Assembly: GCF_006874475.1 (NCBI RefSeq)
Contig: NZ_VIRM01000004.1
Coordinates: 124,001-188,000, forward strand
Source: Microbispora hainanensis
Lineage (GTDB): Bacteria; Actinomycetota; Actinomycetes; Streptosporangiales; Streptosporangiaceae
DNA length: 64,000 nucleotides
Direction: 5' to 3'
A model generated the notes under the pieces. That model saw only the letters and a program-made list of their open reading frames with translations. It did no database searches and was not told the DNA's origin. A program made the translations under genes and the position numbers. Shown piece after piece: positions 1 through 8,592 of the stretch (the first letter of the stretch is position 1; every line of letters begins with the position of its first letter).

Positions 1-1916
1 CCAAGCAGCATGGGCATGCCTCCACCCGCTCCTGGCTGCGTACCGCCGCCGGGATGACGGTGGGCGGTGCGGGCCGCCTGCTCATGCTGGGGGCGGAGCT
101 GCCGCGGCTACCGGTGGTGCGGGAGAAGTTCGCCGTGGGTGAGTTGGCGGCGGGGGTGGTGGAGGCCATCTGCGCCGCTGTCGCCGGGCTGACCGATGAG
201 CAGGCCGGGTTGGCGGAGCCGATTTTGGTGGAGCTGGCGGGCAAGGCGGGGGCGGCGGAGGTGGCCAAGGCCGGTCGCCATTTGCGGGCGGTGCTCGACC
301 CCGACGGCGAAGAACGCGATGAGCAGGCCGATTACGGGCGGCGGTTCCTGCGGGTCCGCCCGGGCAAGGGCGGCGGCGTGGAAGGGGAGTTCTACATTCC
401 CCGTGAGCCCGGCGCCCGCCTGATGACCCTGTTGCAGGAGTACGCCAAGAAGAAGGCCGACGGCGATGACCGCACGCTGACGGAGCGCCAGGCGGACGCG
501 CTCATCGCCGCGCTGCTGGAGCAGAAGATCGTCACCGAACTCCTCGTCGTGGTCAGCGCCGAATCCCTCCCCACCGACCCCGAAAACCCCGACCCAGCCA
601 CCGAAGACCCCGACGACCCCGCCGCCGACAACACCGGCAACCCTGCGCCCGCCGAAGCCGACGACCTCGACACTGCCGAGGCCGAGGCAGGTGCCGGTGC
701 GGGGAGCGATGCCGACGGAGCTGTAGACGGCGGTGGTGGGGGCGCCGAGGGCGTCTGCGATATCGCAGAGGGCGACGTCAGCGGCGTCGGCACGGCCGAG
801 GCCGACCCCGCCGCCGACCCCGCCGACAGCGCTGGTGATCGGGCCGAGATGGGCCACCTGGGCGACCTCAGCGACCTGGGCAGCACCGACGCCGCCACCG
901 CCCCTGCCACCGGCTCCGGCGACGCCACGCCCGGACTTCCCGACGAGGAGTCTCGCGGCTGCGGGGTCGGTGAGCGCGGGGTCGGTGAGCGGCGGCCCGG
1001 CGAGCAGCGGCCCGGCGAGTGCGCGCCGCGCGACACCGCAAGCACCGCCTCCCCCGAGGTCGACGACGCCGGGGGCGACCACACCGTGAACACCAGCTCT
1101 GCCGAGGGCGACGAGAGCGCGTCCGCCAAGGACGGAGACGGCGAGCGTGCCCCGGCCCAGTCTGGAGCAACCTACGCCACGCGGCGCGCGTCAGCATGGC
1201 CGGCCGACGGTGGCGGGCATTCGCACACAGCCCCTTCGGACACAGCCCTTTCGGACGTGGCCCCTTCGGACACAGCACCTTCGGACGCGACGGCTTCGGA
1301 CGCACAACCATCGCAGGCAGCGCCTTCGGAGGCGGCGCGGCCGGATCCTCCTCCCGAGGACCCCTCCGCACGTCACACCCACGCCGGGCCTCGGCCTGCG
1401 GGGGACTGCCGGCATGGACAGTGCACGCCCGAGACGTCACCGGGTGCGTCGGCGGGCACGATGCCCGGGGCGTCGCTCGGGACGGCATTGGGGGCGTCGT
1501 TGGGGATGGTGCCGGGGTTGTTGCTGGCGACCGGGCAGGTGCTGCCCCTCTCCAGCGTGCACCGCCTCGCCCGCACCAGCACATTGGTGCGGATCGTCAT
1601 GAACGCCGACGGGCAGGTGCTCGACATGGGCCGAAAAGTCCGCCTGGCCACCCCCGCCCAAAGACGGGCCATCTTCGCCCGGTACGCCACCTGCTGGATC
1701 GACGGCTGCCCCCTGCCCGCGACCATGTGCCAGATCGACCACGCCGACAACTGGAGCACCGGCGGCCTCACCGACCTGAAGCTCCTCGGACCGGCCTGCC
1801 AGTTCCACAACCGGGACCGCTACCAGCACCCCGAGCGCTACACCCGCCGCAAAGAAGGCACCGACCGCTGGGCCTTCACCTACCACCGGATTGGGAGCAG
1901 GCGGCTGCGGGAGTGA
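1..1916 (+). CDS. DUF222 / 13E12-type HNH endonuclease, 5' end outside window
   Basis: The frame is open from base 3, and the residues before the first Met at 54 (STRSWLRTAAGM) already look like the DUF222 helix, so the gene begins left of the window. The visible part has DUF222 over about the first 170 residues, an acidic low-complexity linker of roughly 300 residues, and a C-terminal HNH nuclease (CWIDGC, CQIDHADNW, then CQFHNRDRY with the last His-Asn pair). DUF222-HNH proteins are abundant in actinobacteria and are often linked to mobile or phage-like DNA; their biological role is unclear. The linker is unusually long and contains a 15-base tandem repeat. No partner gene lies beside it. 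Family assignment is firm; activity is inferred from the intact HNH residues. Confidence 0.88.
   Translation, partial: KQHGHASTRSWLRTAAGMTVGGAGRLLMLGAELPRLPVVREKFAVGELAAGVVEAICAAVAGLTDEQAGLAEPILVELAGKAGAAEVAKAGRHLRAVLDPDGEERDEQADYGRRFLRVRPGKGGGVEGEFYIPREPGARLMTLLQEYAKKKADGDDRTLTERQADALIAALLEQKIVTELLVVVSAESLPTDPENPDPATEDPDDPAADNTGNPAPAEADDLDTAEAEAGAGAGSDADGAVDGGGGGAEGVCDIAEGDVSGVGTAEADPAADPADSAGDRAEMGHLGDLSDLGSTDAATAPATGSGDATPGLPDEESRGCGVGERGVGERRPGEQRPGECAPRDTASTASPEVDDAGGDHTVNTSSAEGDESASAKDGDGERAPAQSGATYATRRASAWPADGGGHSHTAPSDTALSDVAPSDTAPSDATASDAQPSQAAPSEAARPDPPPEDPSARHTHAGPRPAGDCRHGQCTPETSPGASAGTMPGASLGTALGASLGMVPGLLLATGQVLPLSSVHRLARTSTLVRIVMNADGQVLDMGRKVRLATPAQRRAIFARYATCWIDGCPLPATMCQIDHADNWSTGGLTDLKLLGPACQFHNRDRYQHPERYTRRKEGTDRWAFTYHRIGSRRLRE
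1231..1340 (+). repeat. In-frame 15-base tandem repeat (PSDTA-type)
   Basis: Imperfect 15-base units built around CCTTCGGACACAGC encode a run of PSDTA, LSDVA and PSDAT-like pentapeptides in the linker of the HNH protein. The unit length keeps the frame. This looks like slippage-expanded low complexity rather than a folded domain. Confidence 0.8.
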
Positions 1917-2077
1917 GGGAGGGGCGACGCGCGGACAGGACCGGGCGACTGCGGGAGTGAGGCGGGAGGCAAAGTGGGCGACGCGCAGGCCGGCCGGGCG
2001 GCTGCGTGCATGACCACCAGGCCGAGGGCCGACACGAGGACCGATGCGAGGGTCGCCGGCGCGATGTCCGCTGGGCG

Positions 2078-2172
2078 CACAGTCCTTCACAGTCCTCCTT
2101 CACAGTGCGCCGCACGCTTCACAGTGCTGCGCTGCGGGGCTTCGCAGTGCTGCGTCGCAGGGGCTCACAGTC
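2078..2172. repeat. Cluster of short TTCACAGT / CACAGTGC direct repeats
   Basis: The motif CACAGT recurs at about 2079, 2088, 2101, 2120 and 2166, three times as TTCACAGT, plus a GCAGTGCTGCG variant. Spacing is irregular, so it is neither a CRISPR nor an iteron array with fixed period. It lies in non-coding DNA between the HNH gene and a decayed reading frame. No function can be assigned. Confidence 0.5.
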
Positions 2173-2207
2173 CGGCCCCGTGCGGCCTGTCGGCTGAGGG
2201 GCCGCTG

Positions 2208-2545
2208 TCAGGGCGTCGTGACCGCGGACTCGATGCTGCGGTGCCAGGCGGTGCCGTGCGCGAAATCGAGCACACCCGAGGCGCCGCCCACAGCACCGCC
2301 CACGGACCTGCCCAGGGCGCCACCCGAGACGCTGCCTGAGGCACCGCCCTCGCGCAGGTCGTCAAGGAACCGCTGGTAGGCGCGGGCGACCGCGTAGGCA
2401 GGCGCGTCGGCGCGGGGGTCCACGGCCGACGTACGGCGGGACGCCAGGTCGATCCGCAGCTCCTCGGGCTCCCCAAGGACCGACGCGAACCCGTGTGCGC
2501 GAGGGGGATGGTCAGCAGCGCCGTGCCGTTGGCGGCGTCACGGCC
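2208..2545 (-). pseudogene. Decayed coding remnant, family unknown
   Basis: The minus strand reads like protein in two frames that do not join. From about 2545 one frame gives DAANGTALLTIPLAHTG. From about 2490 the other gives GEPEELRIDLASRR, then a stretch ending in AYQRFLDDLREGG, and finally LDFAHGTAWHRSIES before a stop at 2208. The switch lies near 2485-2495, as if one frameshift broke a small gene. A Gly/Ser/Ala-rich repeat sits between the last two parts. I do not recognise the family. The alternative is chance coding-like sequence in GC-rich DNA. Confidence 0.4.
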
Positions 2546-2574
2546 CCGCCCACGCCGAGACGCGGACGGGACCG

Positions 2575-2648
2575 GAGCAGGCCGGGAGCACCGGGAGCAG
2601 GCCGGAGCAGGGCCAAAGCAGGGCCAAAGCAGGGCCGGGAGCAGGGCG
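2575..2648. repeat. Tandem 11-base GGAGCAGGGCC-like repeats
   Basis: Units such as GGAGCAGGCCG and AAAGCAGGGCC are repeated about six times immediately after the stop codon of the EF-G-like gene (minus strand). No reading frame or hairpin of note is evident; probably a slippage repeat in decayed DNA. Confidence 0.6.
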
Positions 2649-2649
2649 C

Positions 2650-4719
2650 CTACCGCGTCAGGCCCGGTACGGGACCGGTCACCTGGGCGTGGCCGGCGGG
2701 GCGGCTGGTGAAGGAGCCCCTGCCCTGGGTGCGGCCGCGCAGCCCGGTCGCATACCCGAACAGCTCGGCCAGCGGCACGGTCGCGGTGACCACGACCGTG
2801 CCCGCCCGCGCCGCCGAACCGGTGACCCGGCCGCGCCTGGCCGCGAGGTCGCCCAGCACCCCGCCGACGGCGTCCTCGGGCACCGTGACCGTGACCTCGG
2901 CCAGCGGTTCCAGCAGCGCCATCTCACCGGCACGCAACGCCTCCCGCAGCGCGAGCCGCCCCGCCGTGCGGAACGCCATCTCCGAGGAGTCCTTCGGGTG
3001 GGTCGCGCCGTCGGTCAGCGTGACCCGCAGGCCGGTCACCGGGTGACCGCCGAGCGGGCCCTCGGCGAGGGCGTCCCGGCAGCCGGCCTCCACCGCGCCG
3101 ACGTACTCGCGCGGCACCCGGCCGCCGGTGACCGTCGACCGGAACTCGAAGCCCGCGTCGTGGTCCAGCGGCTTCACGTCGAGCACGACGTGCGCGAACT
3201 GCCCGGCACCGCCGTCCTGCTTGACGTGCCGATAGAGCAGCCCGGACACCCCGCGCACGACGGTCTCCCGATAGGCGACCCTCGGCCGTCCGACGGCGAC
3301 GTCGAGCCTGTGGTCGCGGCGGAGCCTCTCCACGGCGACCTCCAGGTGCAGCTCGCCCATCCCCGACAGCACCGTCTGGCCGGTCTCTGGGTCGGTGCGG
3401 ACCGACAGCGAGGGGTCCTCGTCGGCCATCCGGGCCAGCGCGGTCGCGAGCCGGTCGGCGTCGCCGCGCCCACGCGGCTCGACGGCCACGGAGACGACCG
3501 GCGAGGCCGTGACCGGCGGCTCGAGGACCAGCGGCGCACCGGGAGCGCAGAGGGTCGCTCCGGCGCGGGCGGCCTTGATCCCGGCCACCGCGACGATGTC
3601 ACCGGCCGTGGCGCGGTCCGTCTCGGTGTGCCGGTCGGCCTGCACCCGGAGGATGCGTCCGATCCGCTCGGTGCGGCGGGCGCCGGCGTCCAGCACGACG
3701 TCTCCTCTCCTGATCGTCCCCGAATACACGCGCAGGTACGTCAGCCGCCCGGTGGGGGCGGCGTGCACCTTGAAAACCAGCCCGGCGAACGGCGCCGCCG
3801 GGTCGGCGGGCCGCTCCTGCCCGGCTCCGTCGCCCGCGGCGCGTACGGGCGGTACGTCGGACGGCGCGGGCAGGTAGGCGACGACGGCGTCGAGCAGCGG
3901 TTCGACACCCCGGTTGCGGTACGCAGACCCGCACAGCACCACGACGGCCTCACCACGCAGGGTCAGGTCGCGCAGGGCGGCGGCCAGGGTCGGCGCCGAG
4001 ATCTCCGGGAGGGCGCAGAACTCCTCCAGCGCCGCCGGATGGAGCTCGGCCACCGTCTCCTCCAGCAGGCGCCGGCGCCGGCGCGCTTCGTCGGCGAGGG
4101 CGTCCGGCACCGGACCTTCTGCGACCGTGTCACGGCCGGCCTCCCACACCAGCGCCCGCATCCGCAGCAGGTCGACCACGCCGGTGAACCCGTCTTCCCG
4201 CCCGATGGGCAGCTGGACGACCAGCGGGATGACGCGCAGCCGCGCGCGGATCGACTCGACCGCCGTGTCGAGGTCGGCCCCGGCGCGGTCCATCTTGTTG
4301 ACGAACGCGATGCGCGGCACCCCGTACCGGTCCGCCTGCCGCCACACGGACTCGCTCTGCGGCTCCACCCCGGCGACGGCGTCGAACACCGCGACCGCGC
4401 CGTCGAGCACCCGCAGCGACCGCTCCACCTCGTCGGAGAAGTCCACGTGACCCGGGGTGTCGATCAGGTTGATGCGGTGGCCGTCCCACAGGCAGCTCAC
4501 GGCGGCGGCGAAGATGGTGATCCCACGGTCGCGCTCCAGGGGGTCGAAATCGGTGACGGTGGTGCCCTCGTGCACCTCACCGCGCCGGTGGACGGTGCCG
4601 GTGAGGTAGAGGATCCGTTCGGTGACGGTGGTCTTGCCCGCGTCGACATGGGCGAGGATGCCCAGGTTGCGGATGCCGGTCAGCGGGACGAGGTGATCGC
4701 GGTTCAGGTCGGCGCGCAT
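2650..4719 (-). CDS. EF-G-like translational GTPase (second copy)
   Basis: A 689-residue translational GTPase, full length for elongation factor G. The G1 motif AHVDAGKTT is at residues 23-31, followed by RDRGITI (G2), DTPGH (G3), NKMDR (G4) and the C-terminal [15 protein letters not shown] signature, so all domains are present. None of the usual str-operon neighbours (rpsL, rpsG, tuf) is here, which suggests an extra EF-G paralogue such as actinomycetes often carry. [15 protein letters not shown] resembles EF-G more than TetM-type ribosomal protection proteins, although a protective role cannot be excluded. In-frame ATGs lie at 4725 and 4719; GAAGG is well placed for 4719. The frame stays open to 4866 without homology. 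A structured leader precedes it. Confidence 0.88.
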   Translation of the reverse strand: MRADLNRDHLVPLTGIRNLGILAHVDAGKTTVTERILYLTGTVHRRGEVHEGTTVTDFDPLERDRGITIFAAAVSCLWDGHRINLIDTPGHVDFSDEVERSLRVLDGAVAVFDAVAGVEPQSESVWRQADRYGVPRIAFVNKMDRAGADLDTAVESIRARLRVIPLVVQLPIGREDGFTGVVDLLRMRALVWEAGRDTVAEGPVPDALADEARRRRRLLEETVAELHPAALEEFCALPEISAPTLAAALRDLTLRGEAVVVLCGSAYRNRGVEPLLDAVVAYLPAPSDVPPVRAAGDGAGQERPADPAAPFAGLVFKVHAAPTGRLTYLRVYSGTIRRGDVVLDAGARRTERIGRILRVQADRHTETDRATAGDIVAVAGIKAARAGATLCAPGAPLVLEPPVTASPVVSVAVEPRGRGDADRLATALARMADEDPSLSVRTDPETGQTVLSGMGELHLEVAVERLRRDHRLDVAVGRPRVAYRETVVRGVSGLLYRHVKQDGGAGQFAHVVLDVKPLDHDAGFEFRSTVTGGRVPREYVGAVEAGCRDALAEGPLGGHPVTGLRVTLTDGATHPKDSSEMAFRTAGRLALREALRAGEMALLEPLAEVTVTVPEDAVGGVLGDLAARRGRVTGSAARAGTVVVTATVPLAELFGYATGLRGRTQGRGSFTSRPAGHAQVTGPVPGLTR

Positions 4720-4778
4720 GGCCATGCCCTTCGGGAAGGTGCGTACGGTGGCGGGCGCGATCGGCCTGACGAGACGAA

Positions 4779-4797
4779 CCGGCCGGATTCCGGCCGG
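4779..4797 (-). promoter_or_regulatory. Strong hairpin in the leader of the EF-G-like gene
   Basis: A perfect inverted repeat, CCGGCCGG / ATT / CCGGCCGG, has an 8-bp all-GC stem and a 3-base loop. It lies about 60 bases before the EF-G-like start codon and after a short upstream ORF. Read on the minus strand it is followed by a modestly T-rich stretch (TTCGTCTCGTC). It could act as an attenuator or terminator. The hairpin is seen; the role is inferred. Confidence 0.5.
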
Positions 4798-4972
4798 GCG
4801 CGACCCCTGGGGAGACAACGCGAGGACCGCCGGGGAGTCCGGCGGACGGCAGGCGGAGCGGGGCACGTGGCACCGCCCCGGAGAGCCCGCATGCGGCCTC
4901 AGTGTTCAGGCACCTTGTGGTCGCAGTGGGGGCGCAGGCTCCGTCCTCACCAGAGGGGGGAGAGTCTCAGCA

Positions 4973-5000
4973 GGAAAGTCTCAGCAGGAAAGTCTCAGAA
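4973..5000 (-). repeat. 14-base tandem repeat in the EF-G-like leader
   Basis: AGTCTCAGCAGGAA occurs twice in tandem with a partial third copy (AGTCTCAG). On the transcribed minus strand it reads as repeated GAGACTTTCCTGCT, just downstream of the stop codon of the upstream ORF. It may be part of an antiterminator structure, or slippage. Confidence 0.6.
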
Positions 5001-5016
5001 GGGGTGCGGAAGCTCG

Positions 5017-5124
5017 TCAGGAACGTCCGGTGCGGGCCGCGCGGCGGGCACCGGGAAGCGACGTAGACACCAGGATCACCTCGTGCCGTGACCGGAGGAC
5101 GACGACCGCGACGCGCTGGCGCAT
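5017..5124 (-). CDS. 35-residue upstream ORF, candidate leader peptide
   Basis: ATG at 5124 is preceded by a very good ribosome site, AGAGGAGTTGACC before ATG. The peptide starts MRQRVAVVVLRSRHEVILV, is 35 residues long and stops at 5017, about 300 bases before the EF-G-like gene on the same strand. The combination of strong ribosome site, short basic peptide, then tandem repeat and GC hairpin resembles ribosome-mediated attenuation as known for antibiotic-inducible resistance genes. I know of no named family for this peptide. Function as a leader is inference. Confidence 0.5.
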   Translation of the reverse strand: MRQRVAVVVLRSRHEVILVSTSLPGARRAARTGRS

Positions 5125-5331
5125 GGTCAACTCCTCTCACTCGGTCAAGGCGCACGCCGCAGTGGGGCGCGCGTGATCACTGGCGAGTGTACGGAAACCG
5201 CCCTGGCAGGAAAAGGGTTTTTTCTCTCCGGCATGCGGGGCGGCGCGCAGCGGGGGAGCGAGGGACGGGGGGAGGCACCGTCCGGGGGAAGATTTGACGG
5301 ACACTTCCCCAGGGCCCTTAGGAGAAAATGC

Positions 5332-6333
5332 ATGCAGGTCCACGACCTGTCCGCCGGAGGTGACGTCCTCACGCGCGTCGAGGGGGTCGCCCGCCGCGCC
5401 CTTCGCCACTACGACGTTTCCCCCGACGCCTCCGTGACGCTGCTCAACGTCTCGGAGAACGCGACCTTCACGGTCGCCGGCGGCGGGCGTACGACGATCC
5501 TGCGGGTCCACCGGCTCGGCTACCACTCGCCGGAGGCGATCGCCAGCGAGCTCGCCTGGCTCGACGCGCTGCGCGACGAGGCCGGGATCGTCACGCCGCG
5601 TGTGCTGCCCGCCCGTGACGGCTCGCGCGTCGTCACCGTCCGCGAGCCGGGCGCGGAGCCCCGTCACTGCGTGATGTTCGAGTTCCTTCCCGGCGCGGAG
5701 CCGGCCGAGGACCGGCTGGTGGAGGAGTTCGAACGGCTGGGCGCGCTGACCGCCCGCATGCACCGCCACGCCCGCGCCTGGGCGAGGCCCGCGTTCTTCA
5801 CCCGCTTCCACTGGGACCTCGACGCCGCCTTCGGCCCGGGGGCGCGGTGGGGCAGGTGGCAGGACGGCGTCGGCGTCGACCGGGAGGCGCACGCCGTGCT
5901 GGCCCGGCTGGAGGCCGAGCTGCGCCGCAGGCTGGAGCGGTTCGGCAAGGGCGCAGACCGCTATGGGCTCATCCACGCCGACCTGCGCCTGGCCAACCTC
6001 CTCGTGGACGGCCGGGCGGGCACCAGCGTCATCGACTTCGACGACTGCGGTCTCGGCTGGTATCTCTACGACCTCGGCGCCGCCGTCAGCTTCATCGAGC
6101 ACCGGCCGGAGGTGCCGCACATGGCGGAGTCGTGGGTGCGCGGCTACCGGTCCGTGCTCGACCTCCCGAAGGAGGACGAGGCCGAGATCTGGACGTTCAT
6201 CCTGTTCCGCCGCCTCCTTCTCGTCGCGTGGATAGGCTCCCATCCGGCCGCCGACATCGCCGGGGAGCTCGGCGCGGGCTACACCGAGGGAAGCTGCGAG
6301 CTGGCCGAGCGCTACCTCGGCGGATCACTCTGA
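5332..6333 (+). CDS. APH/ChoK-family phosphotransferase
   Basis: A 333-residue small-molecule kinase of the aminoglycoside/choline/homoserine kinase fold. The Brenner-like catalytic loop HADLRLANLL is at about residues 215-224, with the metal-binding IDFDDCG at about 234-240; the N-lobe shows the nucleotide-binding strands around TFTVAGGGRTTILRV. It resembles the SrkA/HomK-like group more than true aminoglycoside resistance kinases, so the substrate is unknown. ATG at 5332 is chosen because TAGGAG lies 7 bases upstream; the frame extends to 5173 without homology. It is divergent from the EF-G leader, and the next genes on the strand follow closely. Confidence 0.85.
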   Translation: MQVHDLSAGGDVLTRVEGVARRALRHYDVSPDASVTLLNVSENATFTVAGGGRTTILRVHRLGYHSPEAIASELAWLDALRDEAGIVTPRVLPARDGSRVVTVREPGAEPRHCVMFEFLPGAEPAEDRLVEEFERLGALTARMHRHARAWARPAFFTRFHWDLDAAFGPGARWGRWQDGVGVDREAHAVLARLEAELRRRLERFGKGADRYGLIHADLRLANLLVDGRAGTSVIDFDDCGLGWYLYDLGAAVSFIEHRPEVPHMAESWVRGYRSVLDLPKEDEAEIWTFILFRRLLLVAWIGSHPAADIAGELGAGYTEGSCELAERYLGGSL

Positions 6334-6444
6334 GAAGTACCTGTGACCACACCTGATCGCAGGATGCGGTGAGCCGGTTGTGGTTCAATCGGGCGGACCA
6401 TGCTCTGTGGTGGTTCGTCCGTGAGAAGTGAAGAGGGTGAGCAG

Positions 6445-6540
6445 GTGTCCCGCGACCCCGATGGTGAGAGCGCGGCCGAGGCGGCGGCGGTGCTCGCCGC
6501 GGAACGCGGGCTCGTGCGGCTCCCGGAGGTGACGGGGTGA
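6445..6540 (+). CDS. 31-residue ORF coupled to the TIM-barrel gene
   Basis: GTG at 6445 has GAGGG 7 bases upstream and encodes VSRDPDGESAAEAAAVLAAE followed by RGLVRLPEVTG. Its TGA overlaps the next gene's start as GTGA (6537-6540), the usual sign of translational coupling. The frame could also begin at ATG 6400. No family is recognised. The downstream start also has its own ribosome site inside this ORF (GGAGG, 7 bases upstream), so the ORF may be incidental. Confidence 0.35.
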   Translation: MSRDPDGESAAEAAAVLAAERGLVRLPEVTG

Positions 6541-7496
6541 GGGCGCACACCTCCCCCTGGGAAGTGCGAGTGGCGAGCGCGCCCGTCAGCTTCGGTGTCT
6601 ACCGCCCGGCCGGCGCGCCGCTGGGGCCGCAGGAGATGCTCGCGACGATGCGCGAGGCCGGGTATGACGGCACCGATTCCGGGCCGATCGGCTACCTGGG
6701 CACCGCGCGGACCCTTCCCGAACGGCTCGCGGCGCAGGGTCTCGGGCTCGCCGGCGGCTGGGTCGACCTGCGCTACGACGACCCGGACGGCTTCCGCGAG
6801 GACCTGGCCGCTCTCGACACCGCCCTCGACGTGTTCACCGCCGTCCGCGACGCCGAAGGGGCGGCCGATCCGCGGTTCGCGCCCCGGCCGACGCTCGCCT
6901 GCCCGGACCGGCCCGAACGGTTCGCCCGTCCCGGCATGCCGGCCGACCGCAGGCTGTCCCTTCCCGACGGCGACTGGCCCGCGTACGCCGGGTGCATCGA
7001 CGAGGCGGCGGCCCGCTGCCGCGACCGCGGCCTGGAACCCGTCTTCCACCACCATCTGGGCACCGACGTGGAGACGCCGGAGGAGATCGAGCGGCTGCTC
7101 GGCTCGACGGACGTCTCGCTGTGCCTGGACACCGGGCATCTGTGGCTGGCCGGAGGCAACCCCGTCGCGGCGATCCGCGACTGGTCCTCGCGCATCAGGC
7201 AGGTGCACGTCAAGGACGCCTCCCGGGACGTCCTCGCCCGGGTCCGCGCCAACGGCGGCGACCTGTGGGACCTGGTCGCGGCGGGCGGCTTCCCGCCGCT
7301 CGGGCAGGGCGACCTGGACCTGCCCGCCGTACTGGCCGAGCTGCGGCGATCGGGCTACGAGGGCTGGATCGTGATCGAGCAGGACGTCACGGCCTTCCGC
7401 GCCTCGGACACCGAGGCCCTCGCGCGTGCGGTGGCCGACCAGCGGGCCAACCGCGCCGCGTTCGGCGAGGCCCTCCGCGCCGCCGGCCTCGCCTGA
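6537..7496 (+). CDS. Sugar isomerase/epimerase-like TIM-barrel protein (AP_endonuc_2 family)
   Basis: 319 residues with the xylose-isomerase-like TIM-barrel layout of IolE, hydroxypyruvate isomerase and sugar-phosphate epimerases. Likely metal and substrate residues are visible in VFHHHLGTDVETPEE, LCLDTGHLWLAGGNP, QVHVKD and the C-terminal IVIEQDV strand. The N-terminal SFGVYRPAG segment resembles IolE-type proteins. No inositol catabolic genes are adjacent, so the substrate is open; the upstream kinase-fold gene could belong to the same sugar or polyol route. GTG 6537 has GGAGG 7 bases upstream; an internal GTG at 6570 is the alternative. Confidence 0.82.
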   Translation: MRAHTSPWEVRVASAPVSFGVYRPAGAPLGPQEMLATMREAGYDGTDSGPIGYLGTARTLPERLAAQGLGLAGGWVDLRYDDPDGFREDLAALDTALDVFTAVRDAEGAADPRFAPRPTLACPDRPERFARPGMPADRRLSLPDGDWPAYAGCIDEAAARCRDRGLEPVFHHHLGTDVETPEEIERLLGSTDVSLCLDTGHLWLAGGNPVAAIRDWSSRIRQVHVKDASRDVLARVRANGGDLWDLVAAGGFPPLGQGDLDLPAVLAELRRSGYEGWIVIEQDVTAFRASDTEALARAVADQRANRAAFGEALRAAGLA

Positions 7497-7547
7497 CCGG
7501 GCCTCGCCGGGCGCGCGCCGGGGACAGGACCCGGCGAAGATGGTGGG

Positions 7548-8504
7548 ATGACGACCGCCGCGCGTTACGCCGAGTTCGCCGCACGAGAGGCCCACGGCGT
7601 GTCCCCGGCGTACGAGCGCCTGGCGCTCGCGGTCGCCCGCGACCGCGAGATGCTCGCGTTGCTCGGCACGCTCCCGCCCGTGAAGCGGCAGCCGAACCTG
7701 CTGTTCGCCGTCGTACGGCTCCTCGGCGGCCCGGTCGAGGACCCCGCGGCGTTCCGCGACCACGTCATGGGGCACTGGCCCGCTGTCGAGGCGGAGATGC
7801 GCATCCGGGCCACGCAGACGAACGAGGCCGGGCGGTGCGCGGTGCTGCTGCCCGTGCTCGCCGCCCTGCCGCAGCCGCTCGCGCTGCTGGAGGTCGGAGC
7901 CTCGGCCGGTCTGTGCCTCTACCCCGACCGGTACGCCTACCGCTACGGCGACCATCCGGTCGGCTCCGGCGAGCCCGTTTTGGACTGCGCCGCGACCGGG
8001 GTGACGCCGCCGGCCCGTCTCCCCGACGTGGTGTGGCGGGCCGGGCTGGACCTGAACCCGCTCGACGTGACCGACCCCGCCGACGTCGCGTGGCTCGACG
8101 CCCTCATCTGGCCGGAGCACGAGCGGCGGCGGGCACGGCTGCGGGCGGCGGCGGCCGTCGCCGCGGCCGAGCCGCCGCTGCTCGTGCGCGGCGACCTGGT
8201 GGACGACCTGCCGGAGCTGGCCGCGCGGGCCCCGGCGGGCGCCACGCTGGTGGTGTTCCACACGTCGGTGCTGTATCAGGTGCCGCCGCCGCGCCGCGAG
8301 GCGTTCGCCGAGGTGGTCCGGGGGCTGCCGGGACACTGGATCGCGAACGAGACCCCGGACGTGCTGCCGTACCCCGATCTGCCGGAGCCGCCGCCGGGTG
8401 TCGCGCTGCGCAGTGTTCCCCCGCTGCGCAGCGTGCTCGCGCTGGACGGGAGACCGCTCGCCTGGACGATGCCGCACGGGCAGGCCATGACCTGGTTCGC
8501 GTGA
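7548..8504 (+). CDS. DUF2332 family protein
   Basis: 318 residues typical of DUF2332: the opening RYAEFAAREAHGVSPAYERL, the QPNLLFAVVRLLGG segment and the central LLEVGASAGLCLYPDRYAYR, which looks like a Rossmann glycine-rich loop. The C-terminal half has LVVFHTSVLYQVP and the W-x-MPHGQAMTWF end. The family is widespread in actinobacteria and has no established function; a SAM-dependent methyltransferase-like fold is plausible from the glycine-rich loop but not proven. It lies 51 bases after the TIM-barrel gene on the same strand. Confidence 0.85.
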   Translation: MTTAARYAEFAAREAHGVSPAYERLALAVARDREMLALLGTLPPVKRQPNLLFAVVRLLGGPVEDPAAFRDHVMGHWPAVEAEMRIRATQTNEAGRCAVLLPVLAALPQPLALLEVGASAGLCLYPDRYAYRYGDHPVGSGEPVLDCAATGVTPPARLPDVVWRAGLDLNPLDVTDPADVAWLDALIWPEHERRRARLRAAAAVAAAEPPLLVRGDLVDDLPELAARAPAGATLVVFHTSVLYQVPPPRREAFAEVVRGLPGHWIANETPDVLPYPDLPEPPPGVALRSVPPLRSVLALDGRPLAWTMPHGQAMTWFA

Positions 8505-8592
8505 CCGCGCCCGTCGTTCCCCGCGGTTTTGTCGCTCGCCGCCGACACCGAGATCACCGACCCCACGATCGCCGGGCAGATCCGTCCGTGAC

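Noticed and set aside
2078-2172. CRISPR array
   Set aside because: Repeats are 6-8 bases with irregular spacing and no cas genes.
2650-4719. TetM-type ribosomal protection protein
   Set aside because: G-domain and domain IV/V motifs follow EF-G; a protective role stays possible but the family call does not.
8505-8592. Read-through extension of the DUF2332 gene (LAADTEITDPTIAG)
   Set aside because: Protein-like but only 28 codons after the stop, with no sign of suppression or homology.
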